64,000 bases of DNA from CAJQGY01 sp964417685 (GTDB lineage Bacteria; Pseudomonadota; Gammaproteobacteria; Magnimaribacterales; D2472): the NCBI GenBank assembly GCA_964417685.1, contig CAYQIT010000001.1, forward strand, positions 1-64,000. The letters run 5' to 3'. The position numbers and the translations under genes are program-made. The first letter of the stretch is position 1, and every line of letters starts with the position of its first letter. Of this stretch, positions 36,107 through 44,561 are shown one piece after another. The notes under the pieces were generated by a model. The model ran no database searches. It saw nothing but the letters and a program-made list of their open reading frames with translations, and was not told the DNA's origin.

Positions 36107-36922
36107 ATGTCAGCTCAGTCAGATAAAAAACAAACTACGCTATCTTCATTAAAGAAGATGAAACGCCAAGGTAAAAAATTTACTTGCTTAACATCCTATG
36201 AATCTACATTAACATCAAAAATATGTGATGCAGGAGTAGATGTCGTTCTCGTTGGTGATAGTCTTGGTATGGTAATTCAAGGTCATGACAGCACATTGCC
36301 CGTTACAATGGATCAGTTAGTTTATCACTTAGAATGTGTTGTTAAAGGCAATAAAGGCGCGCATATAATGGCGGATATGCCATTTATGAGTTACGCAACT
36401 GATGATATGGGCCTCGAGAATGCTAAAAGGCTTATGCAAGCAGGAGCAAATTCAATAAAAATTGAAGGTGGTGATTGGATTTCAAGAATGGCATCTATGC
36501 TTGCAGATAGAGGAATTCCTGTTTGTGCTCATATGGGATTAACCCCTCAAGCTATAAATAGAATAGGTGGTAATTTTGTTCAAGGTAGAGATCCAGCAAA
36601 ACACGAATTGATTATAAATGAAGCCAAATCACTAGAAGAGGCAGGGGCTTCTTTATTATTACTTGAATGCGTACCTGATGAATTAACAAAATTAATCATG
36701 AATGAAATATCAATTCCTGTAATTGGAATTGGTGCCGGATCATCAACTGATGGTCAAGTAATGGTTGTGCATGATTTACTTGGTATTTCATGCTTAGATA
36801 AGCTACCAAAATTTGTAAAAAACTTTATGGAAGATTCTTCATCAATTCAAGAAGCTTTAGCCAATTACGTTAAAGAAGTAAAATCTGGAAATTTCCCAGC
36901 AAAAGAACATACATTTTATTAG
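36107..36922 (+). CDS. panB: Ketopantoate hydroxymethyltransferase
   Basis: A 271-residue PanB. Motifs: 'FTCLTSYESTLTSKICDAGV', 'VVLVGDSLGMVIQGHDSTLP' (Asp for Mg), 'HIMADMPFMSYATD' (Asp), 'SIKIEGGDW' (Lys, Glu), 'PVCAHMGLTPQAINRIGG' (His) and 'LLLECVPDELT' (catalytic Glu). It adds a hydroxymethyl group from methylene-THF to ketoisovalerate. Length equals the E. coli enzyme. It lies 2 bases after coaBC and 6 before panC. Confidence 0.96.
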   Translation: MSAQSDKKQTTLSSLKKMKRQGKKFTCLTSYESTLTSKICDAGVDVVLVGDSLGMVIQGHDSTLPVTMDQLVYHLECVVKGNKGAHIMADMPFMSYATDDMGLENAKRLMQAGANSIKIEGGDWISRMASMLADRGIPVCAHMGLTPQAINRIGGNFVQGRDPAKHELIINEAKSLEEAGASLLLLECVPDELTKLIMNEISIPVIGIGAGSSTDGQVMVVHDLLGISCLDKLPKFVKNFMEDSSSIQEALANYVKEVKSGNFPAKEHTFY

Positions 36923-36928
36923 TATATA

Positions 36929-37741
36929 TTGAAAATTATTACCGAATATCAAGAATTTATAAACTATAGAAATACTCTTAAGTCAATTTCTTTTGTGCCA
37001 ACAATGGGAAACTTACATAAAGGCCATATGACTCTAATTGATAACGCAAAGTCCTATAATTCTCATGTAGCTGCCTCAATATTTATAAACCCTCTTCAAT
37101 TTAATGATGCTAGTGACTTTAAAAATTATCCTAAATCGCTAGATGATGATATTGCTCTATTGTCTAAACATGGCTGTAATTCGGTATTTATTCCAAATTC
37201 TTCAATCCTCGAGGGCATTAAAGAACTAAAAGCACCTGATACTGCCCTATATCTTTGTGGAGTGAATAGACCAGGTCATTTTGATGGTGTATTAACTATT
37301 GTTAATAAATTATTTGAAATAACAAAACCAACCAGAGCATTTTTTGGAAAGAAAGACTTTCAACAATTAACTCTAATCAAGAATTTTGTTAAAGAAAAAA
37401 AGTTACCTATAGAAATTATAAGTGTTGATACTGTAAGAGAGTGGAATGGATTGGCAATGTCATCTAGAAATATTAGATTATCTGAATCTGATAGAGAAAA
37501 GGCTTCAAAACTTTATAAAACTCTTTCTTCTATTAAAGCTAATTCAAATAATTTATCTTATGAAATGATTAAGAGCTACAAAGATGATTTAACTCAACAA
37601 GGGTTCGATGTTGATTATTTATCAGTTTGTAATCCTAATAGTTTAAAGGATCTTGAAGATTTTAATTTAAAGCCAATATTAGTTGCTATTGCTGCATCCA
37701 TAGGTGGGATTAGACTTATTGATAATATATTGATTGACTAG
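36929..37741 (+). CDS. panC: Pantothenate synthetase (pantoate-beta-alanine ligase)
   Basis: A 270-residue ligase with TTG start. The nucleotide-binding motif is 'SFVPTMGNLHKGHMTLIDNA' (HIGH-like HKGH). It continues with ASIFINPLQFNDASDF and 'FFGKKDFQQLTLIKNFV' (family motif GxKDxQQ), then 'TVREWNGLAMSSRNIRLS' (KMSKS-like SSRN). The C-terminal dimer domain is somewhat short compared with 283 residues in E. coli. It condenses pantoate with beta-alanine using ATP; the beta-alanine maker panD is the next gene. No alternative ATG upstream. Confidence 0.95.
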   Translation: MKIITEYQEFINYRNTLKSISFVPTMGNLHKGHMTLIDNAKSYNSHVAASIFINPLQFNDASDFKNYPKSLDDDIALLSKHGCNSVFIPNSSILEGIKELKAPDTALYLCGVNRPGHFDGVLTIVNKLFEITKPTRAFFGKKDFQQLTLIKNFVKEKKLPIEIISVDTVREWNGLAMSSRNIRLSESDREKASKLYKTLSSIKANSNNLSYEMIKSYKDDLTQQGFDVDYLSVCNPNSLKDLEDFNLKPILVAIAASIGGIRLIDNILID

Positions 37742-37749
37742 CTACATCC

Positions 37750-37778
37750 TTTAAATATTATAAATAATTACTTATACT
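37750..37778 (+). promoter_or_regulatory. Possible promoter before panD
   Basis: TTTAAA (37750-37755), 17 bases, then TATACT (37773-37778), with the panD ATG at 37789, about 4 bases after the expected start. It would allow panD to be transcribed independently as a nearly leaderless message. Confidence 0.45.
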
Positions 37779-37788
37779 TCGCTTTAAT

Positions 37789-38178
37789 ATGCTAAAAACA
37801 TTACTTAAATCAAAGCTGCACCGTATCAACGTCACCCAAGTTGAGCTTGACTATGAAGGCTCATGCGCAGTAGATCAAGAGTTTTTAGATACTGCAGGTA
37901 TGCAAGAATATGAAAGGGTGGATGTATATAATGTAACTAATGGAGAAAGATTCTCAACATATTTAATTCTTGCTGAGGCTGGCTCAAAAACTTTATCAGT
38001 TAATGGTGCAGCTGCTCATAAAGTTTCACTTGGTGATATTGTTATTATTTGTACCTACGGTGAATTTGACGAAGTTGAATCTAAAGAACATCAGCCAACT
38101 TTAGTCTACTTTGATAAAGATAATAATATAACCGGAGTAAAAAATTCTATTCCTGAGCAAAAACTTCATTCTGTTTAA
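37789..38178 (+). CDS. panD: Aspartate 1-decarboxylase proenzyme
   Basis: A 129-residue PanD. The self-cleavage site Gly24-Ser25 is in 'TQVELDYEGSCAVDQEFLD', with Ser25 becoming the pyruvoyl group; Lys9 and Tyr22 of the active site are in place (LLKSKLHRINVT; LDYEG). 'SVNGAAAHKVSLGDIVIICT' is the conserved substrate side. It makes beta-alanine for PanC. It is separated from panC by 47 bases with a possible promoter. Confidence 0.96.
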   Translation: MLKTLLKSKLHRINVTQVELDYEGSCAVDQEFLDTAGMQEYERVDVYNVTNGERFSTYLILAEAGSKTLSVNGAAAHKVSLGDIVIICTYGEFDEVESKEHQPTLVYFDKDNNITGVKNSIPEQKLHSV

Positions 38179-38179
38179 T

Positions 38180-39070
38180 TTGCTAAAATTTTTTTTAATC
38201 CTTGTACTTTCTGTACATTCTTATGCTGATACAAAATTAGTTATATTAGGCTCTGGAACTCCCAATCCAGATCCTGAGCGTTATGGGTCAGCCTATGCAG
38301 TGATCGCTAATGATCAAGCATATATAGTTGATTTTGGGCCAGGAGTTATTAGAAGAGCAGCAGAGATGTCTCCTGCTTGGGGTGGTTATATACCTCAGCT
38401 TCAGGTTAGTAAACTACAGTACGCATTTTTAACACATATTCATTCAGACCACTCAGGTGGATTAGCTGACTTAATTCTTACTCCTTGGGTTATGGGCAGA
38501 AATACTGAATTAAAGTTATTTGGTCCAAAGGGCTTAAAAAAAATGTCCAAAGGAATTCAAAACGCATATGAGTTAGATATTTTATATAGATTAAATGGAA
38601 CTCAGCCAGCAAATCCTGTTGGTTATAAAACTATAGTAAAAGAAATTGATGAGGGAGTTATTTTTAAAGATGATAATGTAGAGGTCACTGCTTTTTATAA
38701 TGATCATGGTGGCCTTAGAAATTCATTTGGTTTTGTATTTAAGACCAAAGATAAAAAAATACTTTTTTCAGGAGACACCTCACTAAGCAATAATTTAATT
38801 AAACATGGTAATGATCTTGATATTTTGGTCCATGAAGTTTACTCAAGTGAAGGATTTAAAACAAAGACAGATGATTGGAAAATTTATCATAAAGAACACC
38901 ATACCTCTTCAATAGAATTGGGCTTAATAGCAAAAGACCTAAAACCTAAAAAACTTGTTGCTTCACATATACTATTTTGGGGTGCTTCAGAAGAATCTAT
39001 ATATAAAGATATAAGAAAGAGCTTTGAGGGTGAGATAATCATAGCTAATGATTTATTAGTTGTTGACTGA
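38180..39070 (+). CDS. Exported metallo-beta-lactamase-fold hydrolase
   Basis: The 296-residue protein starts with TTG and a signal peptide (about 1-16, MLKFFLILVLSVHSYA). The MBL metal motif is 'AFLTHIHSDHSGGLADLILT' (HxHxDH), followed by 'TAFYNDHGGLRNSFGFVF', 'KKILFSGDTSLSNNLIKHG' (Asp), 'HEVYSSEGF' and 'LVASHILFWG' (final His). The order resembles arylsulfatase/RNase Z-like phosphodiesterase members. Export to the periplasm suggests a role on environmental substrates. The gene starts 1 base after the panD stop. Confidence 0.85.
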   Translation: MLKFFLILVLSVHSYADTKLVILGSGTPNPDPERYGSAYAVIANDQAYIVDFGPGVIRRAAEMSPAWGGYIPQLQVSKLQYAFLTHIHSDHSGGLADLILTPWVMGRNTELKLFGPKGLKKMSKGIQNAYELDILYRLNGTQPANPVGYKTIVKEIDEGVIFKDDNVEVTAFYNDHGGLRNSFGFVFKTKDKKILFSGDTSLSNNLIKHGNDLDILVHEVYSSEGFKTKTDDWKIYHKEHHTSSIELGLIAKDLKPKKLVASHILFWGASEESIYKDIRKSFEGEIIIANDLLVVD

Positions 39071-39135
39071 TAAATAATGATTGACCATAAAGAACTCTAC
39101 CTGTAACCTTCAGCCAACTCTTCATAAGGAAAATA

Positions 39136-40362
39136 ATGAAATTTGATGATCTTGAATTGTCTGATCCAATATTAAGATCACTACAAAATCAAAAATACAA
39201 AGAACCAACACCTATACAAAGCAAGGTTATACCTGAAATAGCTAATGGTAAAGATGTTATGGCAGCTGCACAAACAGGGACAGGTAAAACAGCTGCTTTT
39301 GTTCTTCCTATTTTAAATAAACTAACCCATCCAAAAGAAAAATTTAAAGGCCATAGATTAAGAGCTCTTATTGTTACACCAACAAGAGAGCTAGCTATAC
39401 AAGTTAGAGAAAATATTAATACTTATAGTAAATACTTAAGCATCAGATCAACAGCTGTTTATGGTGGAGCTAGAATACATAATCAGAGATTAAAGTTAAG
39501 AAAAGGCGTAGATATTCTTGTTGCGACTCCAGGTAGATTACTTGATTTACACAATCAGAAATCAGTAAATTTAAAAAATATTGAAATTTTTGTTTTAGAT
39601 GAAGCAGATCAAATGCTTGATATGGGATTTATTCATGACATAAAAAAAATATGCAAATTAATACCTGATAAAAGACAAAATTTGATGTTTACAGCAACTT
39701 TTTCAAATAGCTTTAGATCGCTTGCAAAAGAAATGTCCAAAGAAGCTATTGAAATTTCTGTTACAACAGATGGCGCTACAGGAAAAAATATTAGCCACCA
39801 TGTTCATCCTGTAGACAAATCAAGGAAGGCAGAGTTATTAATTGAATTAATAGAAGTTAATAATTGGGATCAAGCATTGGTTTTCACTAGAACAAAACAC
39901 GGTGCTGATAGACTTCAAAAACAGCTTACCAGAGCTGATATTAGTACTAAAGCAATTCATGGAAATAAAACACAAAACAATAGACTAAAAGCATTAGAAT
40001 CATTTAAAAATAATAAAATAAAAATTCTTGTAGCTACTGATGTGGCTGCTAGAGGATTAGATATTAAAAATTTGCCACAAGTAGTTAATTTTGATGTTCC
40101 AACCGGACCTAAAGATTATATACATAGGATTGGTAGAACTGGCAGGGGTGGTGAGAAAGGTCAGGCAATATCTTTAGTCAGTGCTGATGAAATTAAACTT
40201 CTAAATGATATTGAAAAACTATTAAAATATAAATTAAAAAGAATTGAGGTTGAGGGTTTTGAACCAACCCATGTAGTTCCCGATAATATTAAAAAACAAG
40301 GTAACAAAAAAAATCATAACAAAGGTGGTTTTAGAAGAAGGAAGAGATCAAGAAAAGGGTAA
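39136..40362 (+). CDS. DEAD-box ATP-dependent RNA helicase, RhlE-like
   Basis: A 408-residue helicase with all core motifs: Q motif YKEPTPIQSKVIPEI, motif I 'AAQTGTGKTAAFVLPIL', Ia PTRELAIQVRENI, Ib 'VATPGRLLDL', II 'FVLDEADQMLDMGF', III as TATFS (usually SAT), IV ALVFTRTKHGADRL, V 'VATDVAARGLDIKNLPQVVN' and VI HRIGRTGRGGEKG. A short basic C-terminal tail (GNKKNHNKGGFRRRKRSRKG) binds RNA, as in RhlE. Probably aids ribosome assembly or mRNA turnover, perhaps with the RNase E encoded at 54613. Shine-Dalgarno AAGGA precedes the ATG. Confidence 0.93.
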   Translation: MKFDDLELSDPILRSLQNQKYKEPTPIQSKVIPEIANGKDVMAAAQTGTGKTAAFVLPILNKLTHPKEKFKGHRLRALIVTPTRELAIQVRENINTYSKYLSIRSTAVYGGARIHNQRLKLRKGVDILVATPGRLLDLHNQKSVNLKNIEIFVLDEADQMLDMGFIHDIKKICKLIPDKRQNLMFTATFSNSFRSLAKEMSKEAIEISVTTDGATGKNISHHVHPVDKSRKAELLIELIEVNNWDQALVFTRTKHGADRLQKQLTRADISTKAIHGNKTQNNRLKALESFKNNKIKILVATDVAARGLDIKNLPQVVNFDVPTGPKDYIHRIGRTGRGGEKGQAISLVSADEIKLLNDIEKLLKYKLKRIEVEGFEPTHVVPDNIKKQGNKKNHNKGGFRRRKRSRKG

Positions 40363-40374
40363 GTATAAATTGTT

Positions 40375-41595
40375 ATGAAAGAAGGAATGAGCTTTGATTC
40401 AGTAATCCTTGGAGGTGGTGCGGGAGGCTTATTTTGCGCACTTACTGCAGCAAAAAGAGGTAGTAAAGTATTAGTTCTAGAGAGATCTAATAAGCTAGGA
40501 AAAAAAATACTTATGTCTGGTGGGGGTAAATGCAACTTCACAAATTATGATGTTTCAAATAATAACTTTCTTTCAGATAATATTCATTTTTGTAAGTCCG
40601 CATTATCTAAATATACACCTCAAGATTTTATTGACCTTGTAAAAAGTCATGCAATTGAATTTGAAGAAAAAAAACATGGGCAACTATTTTGCGTAAATTC
40701 AGCAAAAGACATAGTTGAAATGCTTAAAAGAGAATGTGATAAATATAAAGTCAGCATTATTACGCATGCAGAAACAGAAAAAGTTAAATTTGTAGATAAT
40801 AAATATAATTTAGATATAACTGTTGATAACAAAATTGATAATCATTTTATGAGTGTTAAGGCTTCTAAATTGGTGGTTGCAACAGGAGCATTATCGGTTC
40901 CGACACTAGGTGGAAGTGCCTTTGGTTATCAGCTAGCCAAACAATTTGGATTAGAAATTATAAAAACTCGTGCTGGTTTAGTTCCTTTTATTTTTACTGA
41001 TGTTTTAAAAGATACATGTATAAAGCTATCTGGGGTTTCACATTTTTGCAAAGTCTCTTGCAATAATAAATCTTTTACAGAAGATATTTTATTTACTCAT
41101 CGTGGTTTAAGCGGACCTGCAATTCTTCAAATTTCAAACTATTGGAACGAAGGAGAGGCTATTAATATAAACCTTTTTCCTGATACTGACATTAAAAATT
41201 ACATATTTGAACACAAGAAAAATACCCCAAAACAGAAACTTAAATCAATATTAAATAATATTATGTCAAAATCTTTGGTTGAGGAGCTCGCGTGCATTTT
41301 TTGGAATGATTATAAAGATATTAGTCTTGCTGAAATATCTAATCAAGTTATTGAAGATGTCTCAAATCAACTAACAAACTGGGTTTTGTTGCCTGCAACT
41401 ACAGAAGGTTATAGAACTGCAGAGGTTACTCTTTGCGGCGTCAATACAAAGCATTTAAGTTCAAAAAATATGGAGGTAAAAAACCAAAAGGGCTTATATT
41501 TTATCGGAGAAGTTTTGGATGTCACTGGGCACTTAGGTGGCTTTAATTTTCAATGGGCATGGTCTTCGGCATATGCAGCTGGATGTGATATATAA
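40375..41595 (+). CDS. HI0933/YhiN-family FAD-dependent oxidoreductase
   Basis: A 406-residue flavoprotein. The FAD-binding start 'SVILGGGAGGLFCALTAAKR' is followed by 'NKLGKKILMSGGGKCNFTN', the hallmark of the HI0933/YhiN (BaiN-like) family. A middle domain and C-terminal 'GLYFIGEVLDVTGHLGGFNF' then 'QWAWSSAYAAG' close the FAD site. Some relatives reduce bile-acid or enoate double bonds, but most are uncharacterised. The ATG at 40387 is an alternative start four codons later. The stop abuts the ABC-F gene start. Confidence 0.9.
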   Translation: MKEGMSFDSVILGGGAGGLFCALTAAKRGSKVLVLERSNKLGKKILMSGGGKCNFTNYDVSNNNFLSDNIHFCKSALSKYTPQDFIDLVKSHAIEFEEKKHGQLFCVNSAKDIVEMLKRECDKYKVSIITHAETEKVKFVDNKYNLDITVDNKIDNHFMSVKASKLVVATGALSVPTLGGSAFGYQLAKQFGLEIIKTRAGLVPFIFTDVLKDTCIKLSGVSHFCKVSCNNKSFTEDILFTHRGLSGPAILQISNYWNEGEAININLFPDTDIKNYIFEHKKNTPKQKLKSILNNIMSKSLVEELACIFWNDYKDISLAEISNQVIEDVSNQLTNWVLLPATTEGYRTAEVTLCGVNTKHLSSKNMEVKNQKGLYFIGEVLDVTGHLGGFNFQWAWSSAYAAGCDI

Positions 41596-43455
41596 ATGCT
41601 CTCATTTAATTCTTTAGATCTTGTTTTAGGCGGAAATGAATTATTTGATAATATTTCTTTCACTATTCATCAAAATCAAAAAATTGGACTTGTAGGTGTT
41701 AATGGTTCAGGTAAAACAAGCTTATTTAAAATTATTACCAAACAAATAGAAGTTGATCCTAGTTGCTTTAGTCATTCTCCTGATTTAAGAATTTCGTATT
41801 TGGCACAAGAGGTTAAAAGCTCTGATAAAAAGGCTATTGATTATGTTATTTCTGGTGATTATGAGTTAGTGAAAATTATGGAACAAATCACGATTGCTGA
41901 AAAAAATGAGCAATTTGAATTAGTTGCATCACTTTATGAGCAATACTCAATTCTAGATGGATATAGTGCAAACTCAAAAGCACAAAAACTTATGAATGGT
42001 CTTGGTTTTAAAGAAACAGATTTTAATAAATCATTAAATGAGTTTTCCGGAGGATGGCGAGTTAGACTGAATTTAGCCAAAACCCTTATGCAACCATCTG
42101 ATTTATTATTATTAGATGAGCCTACAAACCATTTAGATCTTGATGCTATTTTATGGCTTGCCAATTGGATTAAGCATTTTAAAGGAGCCCTTATTTTAAT
42201 TTCCCATGACAGAGATTTTTTAGATGACTGTGTTTCTTTTATAGCTCACTTGGATGCGAGTAGAATTGATTTGTATAAAGGTAACTTTTCACAATTTGAA
42301 GTTTTGAGATCTATGAAACTAGCTGAGATCAAAAGTAATTATGAAAAACAGCAAAGAGAAATTGAACATATGAAAACCTTTATAACAAGATTTAAAGCAA
42401 AAGCTACAAAAGCAAAGCAAGCCCAAAGCCGAGTTAAATCTCTTGAAAGAATGAAATTGATTATTCCAGCCCATATCAAATCACCATTTAAGTTTTCAAT
42501 AACCGCATCAGATAAAACATCCAATCCTTTGATGGTTTTTAAAGAAGCAGTTCTGGGATATACATCACCTGTTATAAGTAATCTTGAGCTATCAATATCC
42601 CCTGGTGATCGAATTGGTTTGTTGGGTTCAAATGGTGCAGGCAAATCAACCTTGATTAAGAGTATTGTTGGTGAATTATCAGTGCTAAAGGGAGAAAAGG
42701 AGATTGGAAAAAATACAAATATCGGCTATTTTTCCCAACATCAGGTTGATGATCTTGATTTAAGTATTTCTGCATTTGAGCACATACAAAAATTAGATAT
42801 TACAAAAGACGAAAAGCAAATAAGAAATTATCTTGGTAGTTTTAATTTTAAGGGTGAAAAAGTTTCAGACAGAGTTAATTTATTTTCAGGTGGGGAAAAG
42901 GCGAGGCTTGCCTTTGCAATTATAGCTTATAAAAAGCCTAATTTATTAATCATGGATGAGCCTACAAATCATCTGGATATGGAAATGAGACATGCTTTGA
43001 CAGTAGCTATTCAAAATTTTGAGGGCGCTATTTTATTGGTTTCTCATGATAGATATTTACTTAATAGCTCCGTGGACTTTTTTTACATAGTAAAGGATTC
43101 AAGTCTGAGCATATTTGATGGCGATCTTGAAGATTACAGAAATTATGTTTTAGATAAGATAAGCTTAAAAAAAATATCAAATAATCAAGAAAGGCATGCA
43201 ACTCAGTCCAATGTTTTAAATGAAAAGAAAAGATCTCTTAAAAAAGAAATTAAACAATTAGAAAAGAGGTTGGAGAGACTTAATTTAAAATTAAAAGATG
43301 CTAATGAAGAACTAGCTGATCCAAGTCTGTATGAGGGAACTGTGCACGAGAACCTCCAAGATTTAATAAGAAATCAACACGAGTTAACTAATGAGATGAA
43401 AGAATCTGAAGCTTTATGGTTATATAAAGTTCAAGAGTTGGAAGAAATTTTATAG
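41596..43455 (+). CDS. ABC-F family ATPase, YheS-like
   Basis: A 619-residue tandem ABC protein with no membrane domain. First domain: Walker A 'LVGVNGSGKTSLFKII' (about 34-44), signature 'LNEFSGGWRVRLNLAKTLM', Walker B 'LLLLDEPTNHLDLDAILWL'. The linker (about 240-300) carries the charged helices 'EKQQREIEHMKTFITRFKAK'. Second domain: 'LLGSNGAGKSTLIKSIVGEL', 'FSGGEKARLAFAIIAYKKP', 'LLIMDEPTNHLDMEMRHALT'. A C-terminal coiled coil (about 530-619) matches YheS, a ribosome-associated factor. ABC-F proteins bind the ribosomal E site and resolve stalled translation. A tRNA gene lies just after, on the other strand. Confidence 0.93.
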   Translation: MLSFNSLDLVLGGNELFDNISFTIHQNQKIGLVGVNGSGKTSLFKIITKQIEVDPSCFSHSPDLRISYLAQEVKSSDKKAIDYVISGDYELVKIMEQITIAEKNEQFELVASLYEQYSILDGYSANSKAQKLMNGLGFKETDFNKSLNEFSGGWRVRLNLAKTLMQPSDLLLLDEPTNHLDLDAILWLANWIKHFKGALILISHDRDFLDDCVSFIAHLDASRIDLYKGNFSQFEVLRSMKLAEIKSNYEKQQREIEHMKTFITRFKAKATKAKQAQSRVKSLERMKLIIPAHIKSPFKFSITASDKTSNPLMVFKEAVLGYTSPVISNLELSISPGDRIGLLGSNGAGKSTLIKSIVGELSVLKGEKEIGKNTNIGYFSQHQVDDLDLSISAFEHIQKLDITKDEKQIRNYLGSFNFKGEKVSDRVNLFSGGEKARLAFAIIAYKKPNLLIMDEPTNHLDMEMRHALTVAIQNFEGAILLVSHDRYLLNSSVDFFYIVKDSSLSIFDGDLEDYRNYVLDKISLKKISNNQERHATQSNVLNEKKRSLKKEIKQLEKRLERLNLKLKDANEELADPSLYEGTVHENLQDLIRNQHELTNEMKESEALWLYKVQELEEIL

Positions 43456-43459
43456 AAAA

Positions 43460-43536
43460 TGGCGCGCCCGGAGAGATTCGAACTCCCGACCCCTTGGTTC
43501 GTAGCCAAGTACTCTATCCAGCTGAGCTACGGGCGC
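43460..43536 (-). tRNA. tRNA-Arg (anticodon ACG), CCA encoded
   Basis: A minus-strand 77-base gene with acceptor GCGCCCG/CGGGCGC, D arm AGCTCAGCTGGATAGAG, anticodon stem CTTGG/CCAAG with loop CTACGAA (anticodon ACG; A34 would be deaminated to inosine), T arm GGGAG-TTCGAAT-CTCTC, discriminator G and CCA. It differs from the UCG gene at 30803-30879 in only a few positions. Confidence 0.95.
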
Positions 43537-43541
43537 TTTTA

Positions 43542-43712
43542 TTAAAGTTTGCGGGCCTCATCAGGAAGCATAACAGGAATACCATCTTTAATGGGATAGG
43601 CTAATCCAGCTTTCTGAGAAATAAGTTCATTTGTTTCCTCGTTGTAAACAAGATCAGATTTTGTAACAGGACAAACTAGAATATCTAATAGTTTTTTATC
43701 TAAAATAGCCAT
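43542..43712 (-). CDS. ycaR: Trm112 family small protein (YcaR-like, UPF0434)
   Basis: A 56-residue protein, short enough to be missed by length cutoffs. It reads MAILDKKLLDILVCPVTKSD then LVYNEETNELISQKAGLAYP and ends IKDGIPVMLPDEARKL. The first Cys-Pro and 'AYPIKDGIPVMLPDEAR' are highly characteristic of the Trm112/UPF0434 family; the second zinc-type Cys of archaeal/eukaryotic Trm112 is missing, as in E. coli YcaR. E. coli ycaR lies near lpxK and kdsB; here it stands alone, 5 bases upstream of the tRNA-Arg on the same strand. Function unknown, possibly a methyltransferase activator. Confidence 0.85.
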   Translation of the reverse strand: MAILDKKLLDILVCPVTKSDLVYNEETNELISQKAGLAYPIKDGIPVMLPDEARKL

Positions 43713-43785
43713 ATTTTTGCAGTATACAACAGGATTAAATCACTTTATATATGGTATTGTAACCGAAATTGAAAACCCTTTAATC

Positions 43786-44547
43786 ATGAACAATATAGAG
43801 CTTAAAGCATTAGAAGATTTTCCTTATGTTGAGCCTGGTGATGACCTTGCTAAAATTATTTTAAAATCTTTTAGAATAAACAATATCAACTTAGATGATG
43901 GTGATGTTGTTGTTGTAGCTCAAAAAATAATATCAAAATCAGAGAATAGATATATTGATTTAAATAAAATAACACCCTCTGAAAAAGCTATTACACTTGC
44001 TAAGGAGCTCAACAGAGATTCAAGCTTTATACAGGTAATTTTAAATGAATCTAATGAAATTGTTAGTACAGAAAAAAACGTAATTATTGTTGAACATAAA
44101 CTTGGATTTATAAATATTAATGCTGGTATAGATAGATCTAATATTCCTCAAGATATTAATCAAGTTCTGCTCTTACCAAAAAACCCAACAATAAGTGCTA
44201 ACAACCTCCGGTTAGCTTTAAGTGAAAAGTTTAAAAAACAAATAGCTGTAGTTATTACAGACTCAATGACAAGACCATATAGATCTGGAGTTACAAATTT
44301 TGCTCTTGCTAGTTCTAACCTTCAAAGTTTGATTGATCTATCAGGTGAAAAGGATATGTACGGTAATATACTTAAAAACACTGAAATAGCTGTTGCTGAT
44401 GAAATTGCTGCCGCAAGTGGTTTGTTGATGGGGCAAGGATCGGATAAAAAACCAGTAGTAATAATCAAAGGTTTTAACAAGAATAAATACAAAGTTAATG
44501 ATGCATTAGATTTGGTAGTGTCCAGAGAAGATGATTTGTATAGGTAA
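43786..44547 (+). CDS. CofE-like F420-0:gamma-glutamyl ligase family protein
   Basis: From the ATG at 43786 the protein has 253 residues; the open frame extends 23 codons upstream, but those are unlike the family. It begins 'ALEDFPYVEPGDDLAKIILK' and has VVVAQKIISKSENRYI, 'ITDSMTRPYRSGVTNFALAS' and 'LIDLSGEKDMYGNILKNTEI' then 'AVADEIAAASGLLMGQGSDK', all CofE landmarks (metal and GTP sites). CofE adds gamma-linked Glu to coenzyme F420-0. No other F420 gene is visible here, and Gammaproteobacteria rarely make F420, so the true substrate may differ. 14 bases upstream of pdxJ. Confidence 0.85.
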   Translation: MNNIELKALEDFPYVEPGDDLAKIILKSFRINNINLDDGDVVVVAQKIISKSENRYIDLNKITPSEKAITLAKELNRDSSFIQVILNESNEIVSTEKNVIIVEHKLGFININAGIDRSNIPQDINQVLLLPKNPTISANNLRLALSEKFKKQIAVVITDSMTRPYRSGVTNFALASSNLQSLIDLSGEKDMYGNILKNTEIAVADEIAAASGLLMGQGSDKKPVVIIKGFNKNKYKVNDALDLVVSREDDLYR

Positions 44548-44549
44548 GA

Positions 44550-44555
44550 TATAAT
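44550..44555 (+). promoter_or_regulatory. Consensus -10 box immediately before pdxJ
   Basis: TATAAT lies 6 bases before the pdxJ ATG, so transcription would start at or next to the start codon. No good -35 box is seen at 16-18 bases. Confidence 0.45.
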
Positions 44556-44561
44556 ATATTT

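Noticed and set aside
39711..39720. Defective DEAD helicase because motif III is TAT rather than SAT
   Set aside because: Ser to Thr is conservative and occurs in active helicases; all other motifs are intact.
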